DNA of 64,000 bases, from contig OX637338.1 of NCBI GenBank assembly GCA_951799405.1, positions 2,108,001 through 2,172,000 on the forward strand, in the 5' to 3' direction. Made by a program: the position numbers and the translations under genes. The stretch is from Agapetus fuscipes (taxonomy: Eukaryota > Arthropoda > Insecta > Trichoptera > Glossosomatidae). Positions 39,396 through 49,890 of this stretch are shown here, one piece after another; position 1 is the stretch's first letter, and each line of letters begins with the position of its first letter. Under the pieces are notes generated by a model. That model saw nothing but the letters and a program-made list of their open reading frames with translations, made no database searches and had not been told where the DNA came from.

Positions 39396-39690
39396 TGACC
39401 GGTCCGTAGTCCAGTGGTATCACTTCGGACTCGTAAATGGAAGGTTGTGGGTTCGAATCCCGGAGGAACACAAAAAAATACACCATTTATGTTTTCAAAT
39501 TTGCTCTTCGCTGGGTTGAAAAATTCATAAACCTTTACCAAAGACCGGTCATCAAAAGGTCCATCCAGCCTTACAGCAACTGGGTCTTGCTGAAGAATTA
39601 GCGCTTTCTACTGCGACGACCAATCTCGCAGAGGGCTCTTGAGGTGTGATACACACAAAAACAGCGCTCACCAAATAAATCAGCCTAATT
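39396..39690 (+). mobile_element. C SINE with type-1 end, complete
   Basis: TGACCGGTCCGTAGTCCAGT (A box) and GGGTTCGAATCCC (B box), body, CAGAGGGCTCTTGAGGTG, AACAGCGCTCACCAAATAAA. A good reference copy with no 5S part. Confidence 0.88.
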
Positions 39691-39711
39691 TTTTTTTTAA
39701 GCAAAACAAAC

Positions 39712-40435
39712 ACTAGGGGGGACGATGCATCATACCCTTATTGCTTGTTTGTTTTATGTTCATCAGAGGTAATTTCACATGAGCAATCTCTGTGTGTACT
39801 GGACCAATGTGTCTCATGAAAACTGGAAACTAATTTTAAAAAACTATTGAAAAAAACTCTCACATTATCGTGTTTTACATTTCTTTTCTTAGCTCAGATT
39901 GTGTAGAATGTGATTCTTAAGACCATACTATTTAATAATATTTATAATATTCGAATGATTTATTTAGTGATTGCTGTTTTTATGTGTATCACACCCCAAG
40001 AACCCTCTGCGAGCTTGGTCGTCGCATTAGAAAGCCAATTTCTAAACGCCAATTCTCAAACAAGACCCAGTTGCTGTAAGAGCGGATGGACCTTTAGTGA
40101 CCGGTCTTTTGTTATGGTATATACATTTTTCACCCAGCAAAGAGCGTATTCGAAAATACAAATGGTACATTTTTTGTGCTCCGCTGGGATTCGAACCCAC
40201 AAACTTCTATTTATGAGTGAGAAGTGTTAACCAATAGACTACGGAAAAACGCAACTAAAAAGAATAAAAACGCAACTAAGCTACACATATAGCGTAACTT
40301 CTTGCCGCGTTATCCCCGAAGGGGTCGCATGTGGCGAGTTGAACCTATTTCGGACCGGTCTAATTTAAAGGCCATCTTTAAAACAAACTGCATACGAGTA
40401 TAAGTCAAACAAACACTGGGAGGACTATACAGTAT
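39712..40435 (+). mobile_element. D MITE split by C and B
   Basis: Left piece TGCTTGTTTGTTTTATGTTC to AATGTGATTCTTAAGACCA. It resumes at 40374 TAATTTAAAGGCCATCTTTA and ends CAAACAAACACTGGGAGGAC. Confidence 0.75.
39930..40370 (-). mobile_element. C type 1 and B 3' part, tandem on the minus strand
   Basis: C from ATGATTTATTTAGTGATTGC to ATAGACTACGGA (about 40247), with B box complement GGGATTCGAACCC. Then the B end AACGCAACTAAGCTACACAT to GTGGCGAGTTGAACC. Confidence 0.75.
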
Positions 40436-40767
40436 TTAATGTGTTAGCTGCCAGTCCCCCCCCCCCTGAGTGACACTCTTCGTGCCGCTTGGATTATGGT
40501 TTTGGATTTTTGGTTTCACAATCAGAAAGGCGTTGACATTTGGGTATCGCCTTGCGGTCAGCGAATCCGTTTTGGGGGTCTAAGTGCTCTCCTTCTGTGT
40601 GATTGACAGGTCCATGAGGTTCTTAAATTATGTGGATGTACCTACCACTCGAGTAAGCCACTTTAAATCGGTTCTGAGTATGAGGAGTATAATAATAAAG
40701 AAGGTTGCTTTGGTTTGAAATAATTATGTAATATTTTCTTGTAAATATTCCCACCATGTTGTGTGTC

Positions 40768-41000
40768 ACTGTAACTCTGTCACCATTCCGCTAGGGGTGG
40801 CAAGAGCCTCTGCAGAGCTGGCTCCATTTCTTCTTATCCTTGCATGCCTCGTTCAGTTCAATCATATCCATCACCTTTTTCATACATTTTCTTTTTTTAC
40901 ATAACCCTTTGTATATCACATTCTTTCACGACCACCTCAATCGGATCACTTTATAATTTTTTCGGTCGTCTTTTACCTCTCTTTTCTTTGACATTTTCTC
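40768..41000 (-). pseudogene. RTE-like LINE C-terminal end
   Basis: Complement carries GCCACCCCTAGCGGAATGG at the 3' end, the coding string for KKWSQLCRGSCHP-like residues, and a KRGKRRPKKL piece. It matches 62009-62496 over the last 200 bp. Confidence 0.65.
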
Positions 41001-41395
41001 TGTTTATATACCGTTTATTTTTTATATATAAATAATATAAAATAGTATTTTTTACAATCAAAACATAAAACTGTATAAATCTACCTATAATGCGGATGTT
41101 TTTTTTCTGAATAATTTCCATGCATACATTTTTATACATCGTGAATTCGAAATAACAAAGATCAACCTCTTGCGTAGAAATTTACAAATGCGCACGTTTA
41201 GTGTCCAAACAAGTCCAATAAATCAGATATTTAAAAGATTATCTTGAAAATCGTACTAATTTGTTATTTATACCTGATACAGATTATAAATATTTAAAAA
41301 AAAAATCACGGCCTTCAGCCTCAACAGTCTGATATATTGTAAATATATTTAATCTGTATTTAAAATAAAATACCTGTTCAAAGGAAAACTACTCG
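41001..41395. other. Unassigned AT-rich spacer
   Basis: No frame or family recognised. Confidence 0.4.
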
Positions 41396-41872
41396 CCCCC
41401 TTAGTGCTTGTTTGTTTTATATCCATCAGAGGTAATTCCTCATAAGTAATCTTTGTATATATATTATATTAAACCAATCAAATTAAATTAGGCTGATTTA
41501 TTTGGTGAGTGCTTTTGCTTGAGCCCTCTGCGAGCTTGATCGTCGCTGTAAACAGCGCCAATTCTCAAGCAAGACCCAGTTTCTGTAGGATGGACCTTTT
41601 GATGACCAGTCTTTGGTAAAGGTTTATGAATTTTTCAACCCAGCAAAGAGCAAATTTGAAAATATAAATGATATATTTTTTGTACTCCGCCGGGATTTGA
41701 ACCCACAACCTTCCATTTACAAGTTCGAAGTGTTTCCACTGGACTACGGACCGGGCAATATGTGTCTTATGAAAACTGGAAATTGATTTATAAAATATTT
41801 AAAACAACGACAATTTCATTGAAAGGTCATCTTTGAATCAAATGGTAGATAAGCCAAACAAGCACTGGGGGG
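41396..41872 (+). mobile_element. D MITE, both ends present
   Basis: Left end CCCCCTTAGTGCTTGTTTG and right end CAAACAAGCACTGGGGGG are inverted repeats; subterminal ATATCCATCAGAGGTAATTC and AATGGTAGATAAGCC. Without the C SINE at 41480-41754 it is about 200 bp. Superfamily uncertain; no clean duplication. Confidence 0.85.
41480..41754 (-). mobile_element. C SINE, type 1, inside D
   Basis: GGCTGATTTATTTGGTGAGT, GAGCCCTCTGCGAGC, GGGATTTGAACCC and head end ACTACGGACCGG. Confidence 0.8.
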
Positions 41873-42344
41873 ACGTAATGTGCTAAATTTATGTAACACA
41901 TAATCTATAAAATAATGTGTTATTATTAATTGATTTATATATTAAAAACAAGAGCAACTAGTTTGATATCCAGTCCCTTTGAAACTTGATTCTATATTTT
42001 TAAATGTTGAGGTTTGTACATAACGTAACCTGCGTGAGAAGTCTCGACCATGTGTGGATAGAAAGCGATAAAACATGGCCGCGTGTGATCAGCAGATCTC
42101 GCGGTCGAATGTTTTCCCTACATGTTTTATATTATTTGTAAAAAGATCATTAATTGATTGCTGTGATGCAAAGTGAAGAAAACAGTATAATTAATTTACA
42201 ACTACACAGCTATTCTGCTTTTTTTTTTTAACTTTGGGTATCAATCCAAGTGGGAGTTAGCTAGCGCTTGCAAAAGAACTCCATGAATAAAAAAAAATCA
42301 CTGTACACCTGATTTTTGGACACGAATCGCTATTTCGTCGCCTT
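41873..42344. other. Unassigned stretch
   Basis: TGGACACGAATCGCTATTTC (42318) is shared in complement with about 33143-33162, so the end is an unnamed repeat. Confidence 0.4.
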
Positions 42345-42608
42345 AAGCTTGTTCCATGACTTAAAGGTTGGTATGTGGCTGACCACCCATGCTGTAAAAA
42401 ATGGTTCACTTTGCCAATGTCACCTCTGTTTCAGGGAAGGACGCCAAGAGTTGTAGGGTTTATGTCCATTTGAGATTTGGGTTTTTATCTTCTAGGTTCA
42501 CATGCGGCATGTGCAAGCGCGAACTCGAACGTGTCTGCTTGTGAGAATGCATATACCTAATGTGAATCCTCATTGTAGCATATCTTTGCAACTTAGATTA
42601 GATGAGAT
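42345..42608 (+). mobile_element. A repeat, complete
   Basis: TGTTCCATGACTTAAAGGTT to TTTGCAACTTAGATTAGATG. The head has a T-to-A change in CTTGAC. Confidence 0.8.
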
Positions 42609-43747
42609 AAGTTTAGATAAAGGAAATGTGACCAGAAGTATGCGCTTAAACTATGTAAATATTTTCACCTTAAGACAGGGATTTTTTAGACTAAAATATG
42701 TGTGAAAAGACACAACACAGTGGAGACACATCTACAGATATACTGGTCACCCCTAACGGAATGTCAGTATGATGAGAAGGTCATAAGGAGTTTAGCAGAA
42801 CAGCGCTTCTAGAGTCTTTCGTCCAGAATCCTTAATAAAATGCTGACAATCTTGTGTTTGTTTAGGAGTTTCAGGTATCTATGAAACGCTTACGCACAGA
42901 TCGTTAATCTTAATTTCTTGAGCTCGTACAAACTAACTTTGCCTTCGCAGATTGCAGAAAATCAAGCATGCAATCGGTCCAGTCAGGCGTCAGCAGCAAC
43001 GCACGCCTCTGACTTGGTTTTTCACCTCTATCTCAGCGTGAGTCACATTAATGCCTAGTTCAGACGGGCCAATCTCCATCAGGGAGCCACGAGTAGGTAA
43101 TGAATAGGGAGTGATTGGTGGCTAAAAAATCCTAGAATGTTGAAAAGTGTACGAAAATAAACCTCATCATTCAGCGGAATTGCTAATAAATTTGAATATC
43201 AGAAGCGCTAGTCTCTCATCCGTACAATCTTTTTTATCTGTCAAATCTATTAGAGGTTGAATATTCAACACACTTATTACCATATTGTAAGTCGTTTTCA
43301 TGCAAGATAAGATAACACACCTACTAAATTGGTTGGAGCTGCGAAATAATTAAAAAAGTAGATATTAAATTTTCCTTGGATTAAATAAAGACAAACCGAT
43401 GTTAAAAATTATTCAAATCATCCATTTTATTTTTACGTACCTATATCAGAGTACAACGGAAGATAGAAGTTTAAAAAAAACCGTTATAAAAAATAATCAG
43501 AAATACTAAGAAATGGATTCATTAAATAAATAAAAAACTGAGAAAAGTGAAACATCGTAATTCACACAAAAGTATTAATTGCTAAATATAACTTTACCAA
43601 ATGAAAAAGTACGCTTAAGCCTGTTCTCAGGTGTAATAAATCTAAGGAAAATTATCAAATTCATGTTAATTTCTCCATGAAATGAATTTAGTCACAATTA
43701 ATTTTTAAACTGCTTCATATTTCCTGGACAGGAATATGATTTAAAGA
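42609..43747. other. Longest stretch without a recognised repeat
   Basis: Over 1.1 kb with no frame of note. GGTCACCCCTAACGGAATGTCAGTATGATG-type sequence at 42746 (core GTCACCCCTAACGGAATG) resembles the RTE-like LINE 3' end. The remainder is unassigned and may be ancient or host DNA. Confidence 0.4.
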
Positions 43748-43757
43748 GAACATTGTT

Positions 43758-44387
43758 CTTCTTCTTCTTCGTGTCAGCTTCACACCGTATTGGCCCAGTA
43801 ACGAGCAATGCCTACAGCTCTTTGGTTTCCCGCAAAGAGATCATTCATGGAGCAGCTTGTCGGACAGGAAGGACAACACCGCAGGTACTCCATTGTTTGC
43901 TGAGCTCCACACTCACATAGTGTAGAGTCCTCCCGTCCCAGAAATCCCCAGGTCAGCATGTTGGCCCGGGCTCTTCCAACATTGGTCCTCAATCTGTTCA
44001 TGGATTTCCACACGGGCCACTCGAGGTTCTTTCCTGGAGGTAGGCTCTCTGCAGGCTGCACAAAGCTCTCCGGGCATTCCTCCTTCCACATTTGCAATCT
44101 CTCCGCCACTGGATCCGAAGACAAGGGTTGCACGGAACTAAGGAAGCTGTGTCTTGACTTCAGGCGCTGCTGTGATGAAAAGCCACTTCCGTAAATGCAG
44201 TGCTGTGTGCACGTTAGAGCCTTCTGCCTCTCGACTCTCGAAGCCACCTTGCGTCTGATGTGGGGTGGGGCTATGCCTGCAAGAGGATATAACTTCCCCG
44301 TGGGCGTTGGCTTGAGGCATCCTGATACAATACGGCAGGTATCATTCAGCGCGACATCAACTTGCTTCGCATGTGCCGAACATTGTT
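43758..44387 (-). pseudogene. LINE reverse-transcriptase C-terminus, 10-bp target duplication
   Basis: Minus frame open from 44385 to 43780: AHAKQVDVALNDTCRIVSGC, LKPTPTGKLYPLAGIAPPHI, RRKVASRVERQK, then LPPGKNLEWPVWKSMNRLRT, NVGRARANMLTWGF and CECGAQQTMEYLRCCPSC (CxC...C C-terminal zinc-knuckle-like cluster), stop at 43780. Ends in (GAA)n. GAACATTGTT flanks it (43748-43757, 44378-44387). The APPxIRR and NRLRTxVGR blocks belong to a widespread non-LTR family whose clade I cannot name surely. Frame intact but truncated: a recent dead-on-arrival insertion. Confidence 0.88.
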
Positions 44388-44741
44388 AATTAACTACTTA
44401 TTACCTTGCGTGTCATTTATCCAACACTGGCCCTCATCGAAAAATATAATGGGTTTATTTGTGTTAGTATGTAGACAAGAGTAGACCGAAAAAAATATGG
44501 GCACGCATACCTTCACCTACTAATGCATACGCACTCGACCCGTGTAAACGCGTGGTAGTGAGCCGTGTGCGTGCCTCGTTGCAGTAATAATGACTGAAGT
44601 AATTAGTCATCTTAGGTGCCAGATCAGTCTATGATAACTTGCCGGCGTCCTAGGGCGGCCAGCCATCAGTTTAGCACAACTGCTTTATGATTTAACGGAG
44701 AGCGCCTGCTTCAATCAATTGCTTTAACAATATATGGTTTT
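44388..44741. other. Unassigned spacer
   Basis: Nothing recognised. Confidence 0.4.
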
Positions 44742-44982
44742 TGTTATGATTTTACCGGATTCAATTGAATAAAAAATGCACTTATTTATTTTATATGCGG
44801 TTCGTACACAGAGCTGCTTTTCAAGTGTGTAGCTCGACGGCTTAGATACTTATCTGGCTACAGAGCATCTCGGTCTCTATTTATAGGTGAGAATAAAGGT
44901 TATTCTCGAAACATTGAGAACTGTCATATGCGAGATTTCACCACAACATTATATTTAGAATATTCGAGTTAACACTCACACA
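44742..44982 (-). mobile_element. Solo LTR with heat-shock-type promoter
   Basis: Minus strand: starts TGTGTGAGTGTTAACTCG, GAATATTC (44958-44965), TTCGAGAA (44903-44910), TATAAATA (44878-44885), AATAAA signals, ends AAAATCATAACA. TGT...ACA termini. GAATATTC and TTCnnGAA are heat-shock-factor dimer sites. No target duplication could be confirmed. Confidence 0.6.
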
Positions 44983-44987
44983 ATGTC

Positions 44988-45102
44988 GAATGAACCCTGT
45001 AACTCCTGCCGACCTTACCTGAAACAGGGATGACACTGGCAAAGTGAACCATTGTTTACAGTATGGGTGGTCAGCTTCATGCCAACCTATAAGTTAAGGA
45101 AT
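44988..45102 (-). mobile_element. A repeat, head half
   Basis: GAATGAACCCTGTAACTCC to CAACCTATAAGTTAAGGAA, adjacent to the LTR. Confidence 0.7.
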
Positions 45103-45164
45103 ACGCAGAACCTGAAAAAAATACATCCCTTATGGTTCATTTTAAAATTTGTTAATTTATACTG

Positions 45165-45303
45165 TCCTGGAAGAAATGGTTCACTTTGCGAATGTCACTT
45201 CTGTTTATGGGAATGTCGGCAAGAGTTGCAGGGCTTATGTTTATTTATGGCTGAATTTTATATTTTAAGTCCATATGCATAAATGCATAAGTGCAATGCA
45301 TGT
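45165..45303 (+). mobile_element. A repeat, partial
   Basis: GAAATGGTTCACTTTGCG to GTGCAATGCATGTTACATGA, running into an inverted copy. Confidence 0.65.
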
Positions 45304-45725
45304 TACATGAATCTAATCTAATTTAAGTTGCAAAGATATGTTACATTGGAGATTCACATTACATGCATTCTCACAACCAGACACGTACAAGTTCGCGCTT
45401 GCACATGCCTCATGTGAACCTACAACATAAAAACCAAATCTCAAATGGACATACACCCTGCAACTCTTGCCGTCCTTCCCTGACACAGGGGTGACATTGG
45501 CAAAGTGAACCATTTTTACAGCATGGGTGGTCAGCCGCATACCAACCTATAATTCAAGGAACACACACGATAAATTACATTTTATACATCACTTAATAAT
45601 AATATCTAGATACAAAATATCCATTTACAAATAAAAACAAATTCCAATTTAAAATACCCAAGCCGCCAACATTACAGATCAACCGCCATTTCTTTCTGTC
45701 CTTACATACTTCTTTCATTTCAATC
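45304..45725 (-). mobile_element. RTE-like LINE 3' end: coding end, linker and A repeat
   Basis: Minus strand: GAAATGAAAGAAGTATGTAA, AAAGAAATGGCGGTTGATCT (codes KEVCKDRKKWRLI), linker GTAATGTTGGCGGCTTGGG to ATTTATCGTGTGTG, then A from TTCCTTGAATTATAGG to the TTAGATT tail at 45304. Direct evidence that A is the LINE's 3' untranslated region. Confidence 0.85.
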
Positions 45726-45865
45726 CTTAATGTAATATATCTTTGCAACTTAGCGAATAGATTTTACACAATATTTTAATGAATCAATTTTCATTTGATG
45801 TAGATGTTTTGTAGATTTTTTAGCGTTTGTTTGTTTGTATAACTGGATGTAATTAATTGCTTGTA

Positions 45866-46110
45866 TTCCTTGACTTATAGGTTGGTCAGACTGACTACCC
45901 ATACTGTAAAAAATGGTTCACTTTGCCAATGTCACCCCTGTTCCAGAGAAGGTCGGCAAGAGTTGCAGGGCTTATGTTAATTTGAGATCGGGTTTTTATA
46001 TTGTAGGTCCACATGCGGCATGTGTGAGCGCGAAATTATGCGTATCTGCTTGTGGGAATGCATTTAATATGAATCTCAAATGATACATATCTTTGCAACT
46101 TAGATTTAGG
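45866..46110 (+). mobile_element. A repeat, complete
   Basis: GTATTCCTTGACTTATAGG to TTTGCAACTTAGATTTAGG. Confidence 0.85.
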
Positions 46111-46521
46111 TTGAAATTTTAGAATCAATTGAATATACAAAGGAAAAAAAATTGTTACTTTAATTGATCGTGATGTTCAGTATTGCACCATCGTTTTTTC
46201 TGCAGCATAATTTATGGTCCCGCTTTGGTGCATTGTGGGTCGGAATGCGGGCAAGGAATCGAACCCGAGACAAGTAATTTATACGTGTTCGGGTTGAATT
46301 TCGAAAATTGAAATAAATCTCTTGGTTCGCTACACGCAAATATGATTTAACGATTCGCCAACCACTAATTCACATACATATCGCTAGGAGAGAAATATCG
46401 CGCGGGAATAAGGCAATCGATGACGCGACTGATTTATTGGGAAGTGTGATGTTTGTGCTGTACAGTGTAAAACTTTAAACTTAGACTCTACCATAGAGTT
46501 AACTAAAAAATGCAGTTCCAT
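46111..46521. other. Unassigned; one B-box-like site
   Basis: Minus-strand TCTCGGGTTCGATTCC (46258-46273) fits a polymerase III B box, but no A box or tRNA fold accompanies it. Confidence 0.35.
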
Positions 46522-47415
46522 GATAGAACAGCACAGTGATAAAGCTACACATGACATGACATCACATCACATGGCAGAACAAAACAATATGGCAGTACGT
46601 CCCATGACTACACATCACATTAAAAATGCATCACTGGCATACCAAAGCAATGACGAAACAGATCATGAAAGTACACCACAATGAAAAAACATCACAATAC
46701 AAAAACATCACGGGATCAAACAACACATACCTCAAACAGAGCATATTATAAACGCAACGGGAAAAAACATCACAAAACCAAACATCACAAAACTCAAAAC
46801 AGAAAATACCAAAAATCGCAAAATAAATATAAGAACCTTGGACCGGTCCGTAGTCCGTAGTGGCAACACTTCGGACTCGTAAATGGAAGGTTGTGGATTC
46901 GAATCCCGGCGGAGCACAAAAATATACCATTTATATTTCGAATATGCTCTTTGCTGGGTTAAAAAATTCATAAACCTTTACCAATGACCGGTCACCAAAG
47001 GTCCATCCAGCCTTACAGCAACTGGGTCTTGCTTGAGTATTGGCGCTTTGTAGCGACGACCAAGTTCGTACACCTCTGCGGCACTACAACAAGTGACATA
47101 GACCCCTAGAGTCTTTAGAATCTAGGGAGTCTCCCGCACAGGATTTCTTAAAAAAAAAAAAAAAAAAATGGAACATGCACATTGTGCATATATTTTGGGT
47201 AAATTTTACAAGTGATGCCGCCTTGACATACAATGAGAAGTGGCAACGGCATAGTGTGCATTGATTGATACATATTTGAGGTGTTTGTGATGTTTTGCCC
47301 TTGTGTTTTCTTGTCATTGTGATGTAGTTTATGATTATTTTTTGTAACGTCATGTACTGTCATTGTGATGTTATGTGACGTGATGTTTTATCTCTGTGAT
47401 GTTCTACCCAGTCAC
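46522..47415. mobile_element. M foldback element with a C SINE near its centre
   Basis: Left arm from CATGATAGAACAGCACAGTG through degenerate ACATCACA/ACATGACA repeats, core CAAACAGAGCATATTATAAA. C insert 46838-47158. Right arm TGATGTTTTGCCCTTGTG to TCTGTGATGTTCTACC. Arm ends TAGAACAGCACAGTGATAAA and (inverted) TAGAACATCACAGAGATAAA match. Confidence 0.7.
46838..47158 (+). mobile_element. C SINE with type-2 end
   Basis: CTTGGACCGGTCCGTAGTCC with a 5-base duplication in the A-box arm, GGATTCGAATCCC B box, complete body and poly(A). CCTTGG before the head may be the last trace of a 5S part. Confidence 0.85.
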
Positions 47416-47625
47416 CAACTTAAACAACGCGTCATGTGAGCGTTTAGCTCAGTTTCCCTGCATTTTTCGGTATTACGCAGTTTTTGAGTTTATTCGTGAA
47501 GTTAAATACTTGATATGTTATTCATAGCAAAGCCATGGATCATCCGCAGCTTACAGTGAATTTTCCATACAAAAATCAGCTACGGATCAAATGTTTTGTG
47601 AATATCCTTGTTGTGGGTACCTACT

Positions 47626-47869
47626 GTACCCTTAGTACGAGCTGCAAAACTTGAGTAATGTAAATCATTAATCAATCATTAAAGATTGATTTCCCCAAAA
47701 TCTGCCGTTTTTGTTTGTTTGAACTTGATTTTCTTCATCACTGTAACTCTTTTTCTACGACCATAAAATGTAAGAAACAAATAACATCAGATTTTGGGAG
47801 AGAAATCACTCTTTAATAGTTTCCGTAAACTTTACTTTTCTCAAGTATTACAACTCGTACTAAGGGTAC
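47626..47869. mobile_element. G snap-back element
   Basis: GTACCCTTAGTACGAGCTGC to CAACTCGTACTAAGGGTAC. The right arm is more diverged (TCAAGTATTACAACTCG). Confidence 0.8.
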
Positions 47870-48091
47870 TGCATACTATCTATCTATGTATAGTATATAT
47901 TTGTTTTACAACTGCAGCAAGTAAACTCTACGAAACACTGATAGATCAAGGTGAGATATTTAATAGCAGAATTTAATGGTTTATTGCACTAATTAGGCAT
48001 CAGCGAGAAATCTATCCAACAAAAAAATGTTGCTTTAAAATATGTACTCGTTACATGATTCATGTTTTGTTTGCATCAAATAAATTAAATT

Positions 48092-48390
48092 TTGACCGGT
48101 CCGTAGTCCAGTGGTAACACTTTGGACTCGTAAATGGAAGGTTGTGGGTTCGAATCCCGGCGGCGCACAAAAAATGTATCATTTATATTTTCAAATTTGC
48201 TCTTCGCTGGGTTAAACAATTCATAAAGCTTTACCAAAGACTGGTCATTAAAAAGGTCCATCCAGCTTTACAGCAACTGGGTCTTGTTTGAGAATTGGCG
48301 CTTTCTACAGCGACGACCAAGCTTGCACAGTGCTCTTGAGGTGTGATACACACAAAAACAGCGCTCACCAAATAAATCAGCCTAATTGAA
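48092..48390 (+). mobile_element. C SINE with type-1 end, complete
   Basis: TTTTGACCGGTCCGTAGTCC, GGGTTCGAATCCC, body and ACAGCGCTCACCAAATAAAT. Confidence 0.88.
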
Positions 48391-48479
48391 ATACGACTAA
48401 GTAGAAATGTGTGTATGTTTTTTTTTGCCAACATACTTATTTTGTACATAGCTGGCAAGATTAGCAATTGCAAGCAAAA

Positions 48480-48895
48480 GTTCGGCAAAAGTTGCAGGGT
48501 TGATGTTCAATAGAGGTTTGGATTTTAATTTGCAACTACACATGCAGCATTTCGCACGTTTAATAATAAAGAGCAATAACTCAAAAAACATGAATGTTGG
48601 GAAATGACGTTTGAAGTTCAGACATCCAGTACAACTTGTATGGGATGAAAAAGGCGGCCGATGTTTTATCTCGGTCATATTCGTCCAAATTGAACGGCTG
48701 TTGCATTCTACCTATTCTTCTCGCATTGTTCTTGCGTTTTATTACAAAATCTCGATTTTCCCAATTTTCGAGTTATTTCTCTTTATTATTAAGCGTGCGA
48801 TTTGTAAGCGTGAACTAACACGTGTCTATTTATGGGCATGCATTTAATATGAATTTTAAATGTTGAAACACTTCGCAACTTAGATTACAGATGAA
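48480..48895 (+). mobile_element. A repeat split by a MITE
   Basis: Left piece GTTCGGCAAAAGTTGCAGGG to CATGCAGCATTT, right piece ATTTGTAAGCGTGAACTAAC to TTCGCAACTTAGATTACAG. Confidence 0.75.
48553..48799. mobile_element. MITE with about 45-bp inverted ends, ATTT duplication
   Basis: CGCACGTTTAATAATAAAGA (left) pairs with TCTTTATTATTAAGCGTGCG (right). ATTT lies at 48549-48552 and 48800-48803, and the A repeat supplies the empty site. 247 bp, GC-richer core CGGCCGATGTTTTATCTC. Superfamily not identified. Confidence 0.85.
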
Positions 48896-48901
48896 AGATG
48901 T

Positions 48902-49555
48902 AGATAGCTTTGTAGGCAGAGTGCTTGCATTCCATGCCGAAAGCTCGGGTTCAAATCCCATGGATAAAAAAAAAACGCAACTAAGCTACACATGTAGTGT
49001 AACTTCTTACCACGTTATCCCCGAGGGGGTCGCATGTGGCGAGTTGAACCTATTTATTTTTACAGGTAAGGGGGCCGGCCTTACGCTAACCACTTCAGAT
49101 GAAGTGGGGGTTTCCCAGCTCCCGAGAGGGCTGGTACTCATTTCTTGTGAAGGCTGAGTAAACCTTGCCGGTATTTTTATTTTGGGGTTTGAAATAAACA
49201 CCGAAAAGGGAAATCATTTCTGGCACCCTCGCCTCGGCGGGATTCGAACCCGAGCTCACGGTATGGAATGCAAGCACTCTACCAACTGAGCTATCGACCG
49301 GACCGACCGGACTGGATGAATGGAGAAATGATTTCCTGTTTCGGTGTTTATTTCAAACCCAAAATTAAAGAAAGGCAAGGTTTACTTATCTTTCACAATA
49401 AATGAATACCAGCCCTCTTGCGCACTGGGAAACCCCCAATTCAACTGAAGTGGTTGGAGTATGTAAGGCCGGCCACCTTACACATAAAAGTAAATAGTTA
49501 CCACTCTTGCAACCCCTTCGTAGAAAAACGCGGCAAGAAGTTACGCTAAATGCTT
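48902..49555. mobile_element. B SINE inserted into another B SINE
   Basis: B head plus (48902-48962: GTAGGCAGAGTGCTTGCATT, GGGTTCAAATCCCA), a complete B minus (48963-49303: AACGCAACTAAGCTACACAT to TGAGCTATCGACCGG), then B body plus (49318-49555: GAAATGATTTCCTGTTTCGG to CGGCAAGAAGTTACGC). Confidence 0.8.
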
Positions 49556-49890
49556 TGTATAGAAAAAGTATGCGATCTTTCTGAGCTGAAAAATAAATGA
49601 GAAAATAATCTTTCTTTGAAATTTAAAGCATTAAAACTGTGCTTTAATTCCAAGGGTTTTTATTTTTCTTTAAAATAACTGTTCTCATTAATCTAAGTTG
49701 CGGTTAATAATTTTAATGGTATTTCGTTCGCCTACCGGTTGATTGCAAGAAGAAATAAGTTATTATCTTTCCAAATGAAAAAAAATATTAATCGGTTTTC
49801 AATGGTTAATGCTTACAATAATTATTATTGTTTTATTATTTTTCACAAGTAACAGTACAGTGCGATTCTCTATGGGAAAAGGTAAGGTTC
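49556..49890. other. Unassigned AT-rich spacer
   Basis: Nothing recognised. Confidence 0.4.
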
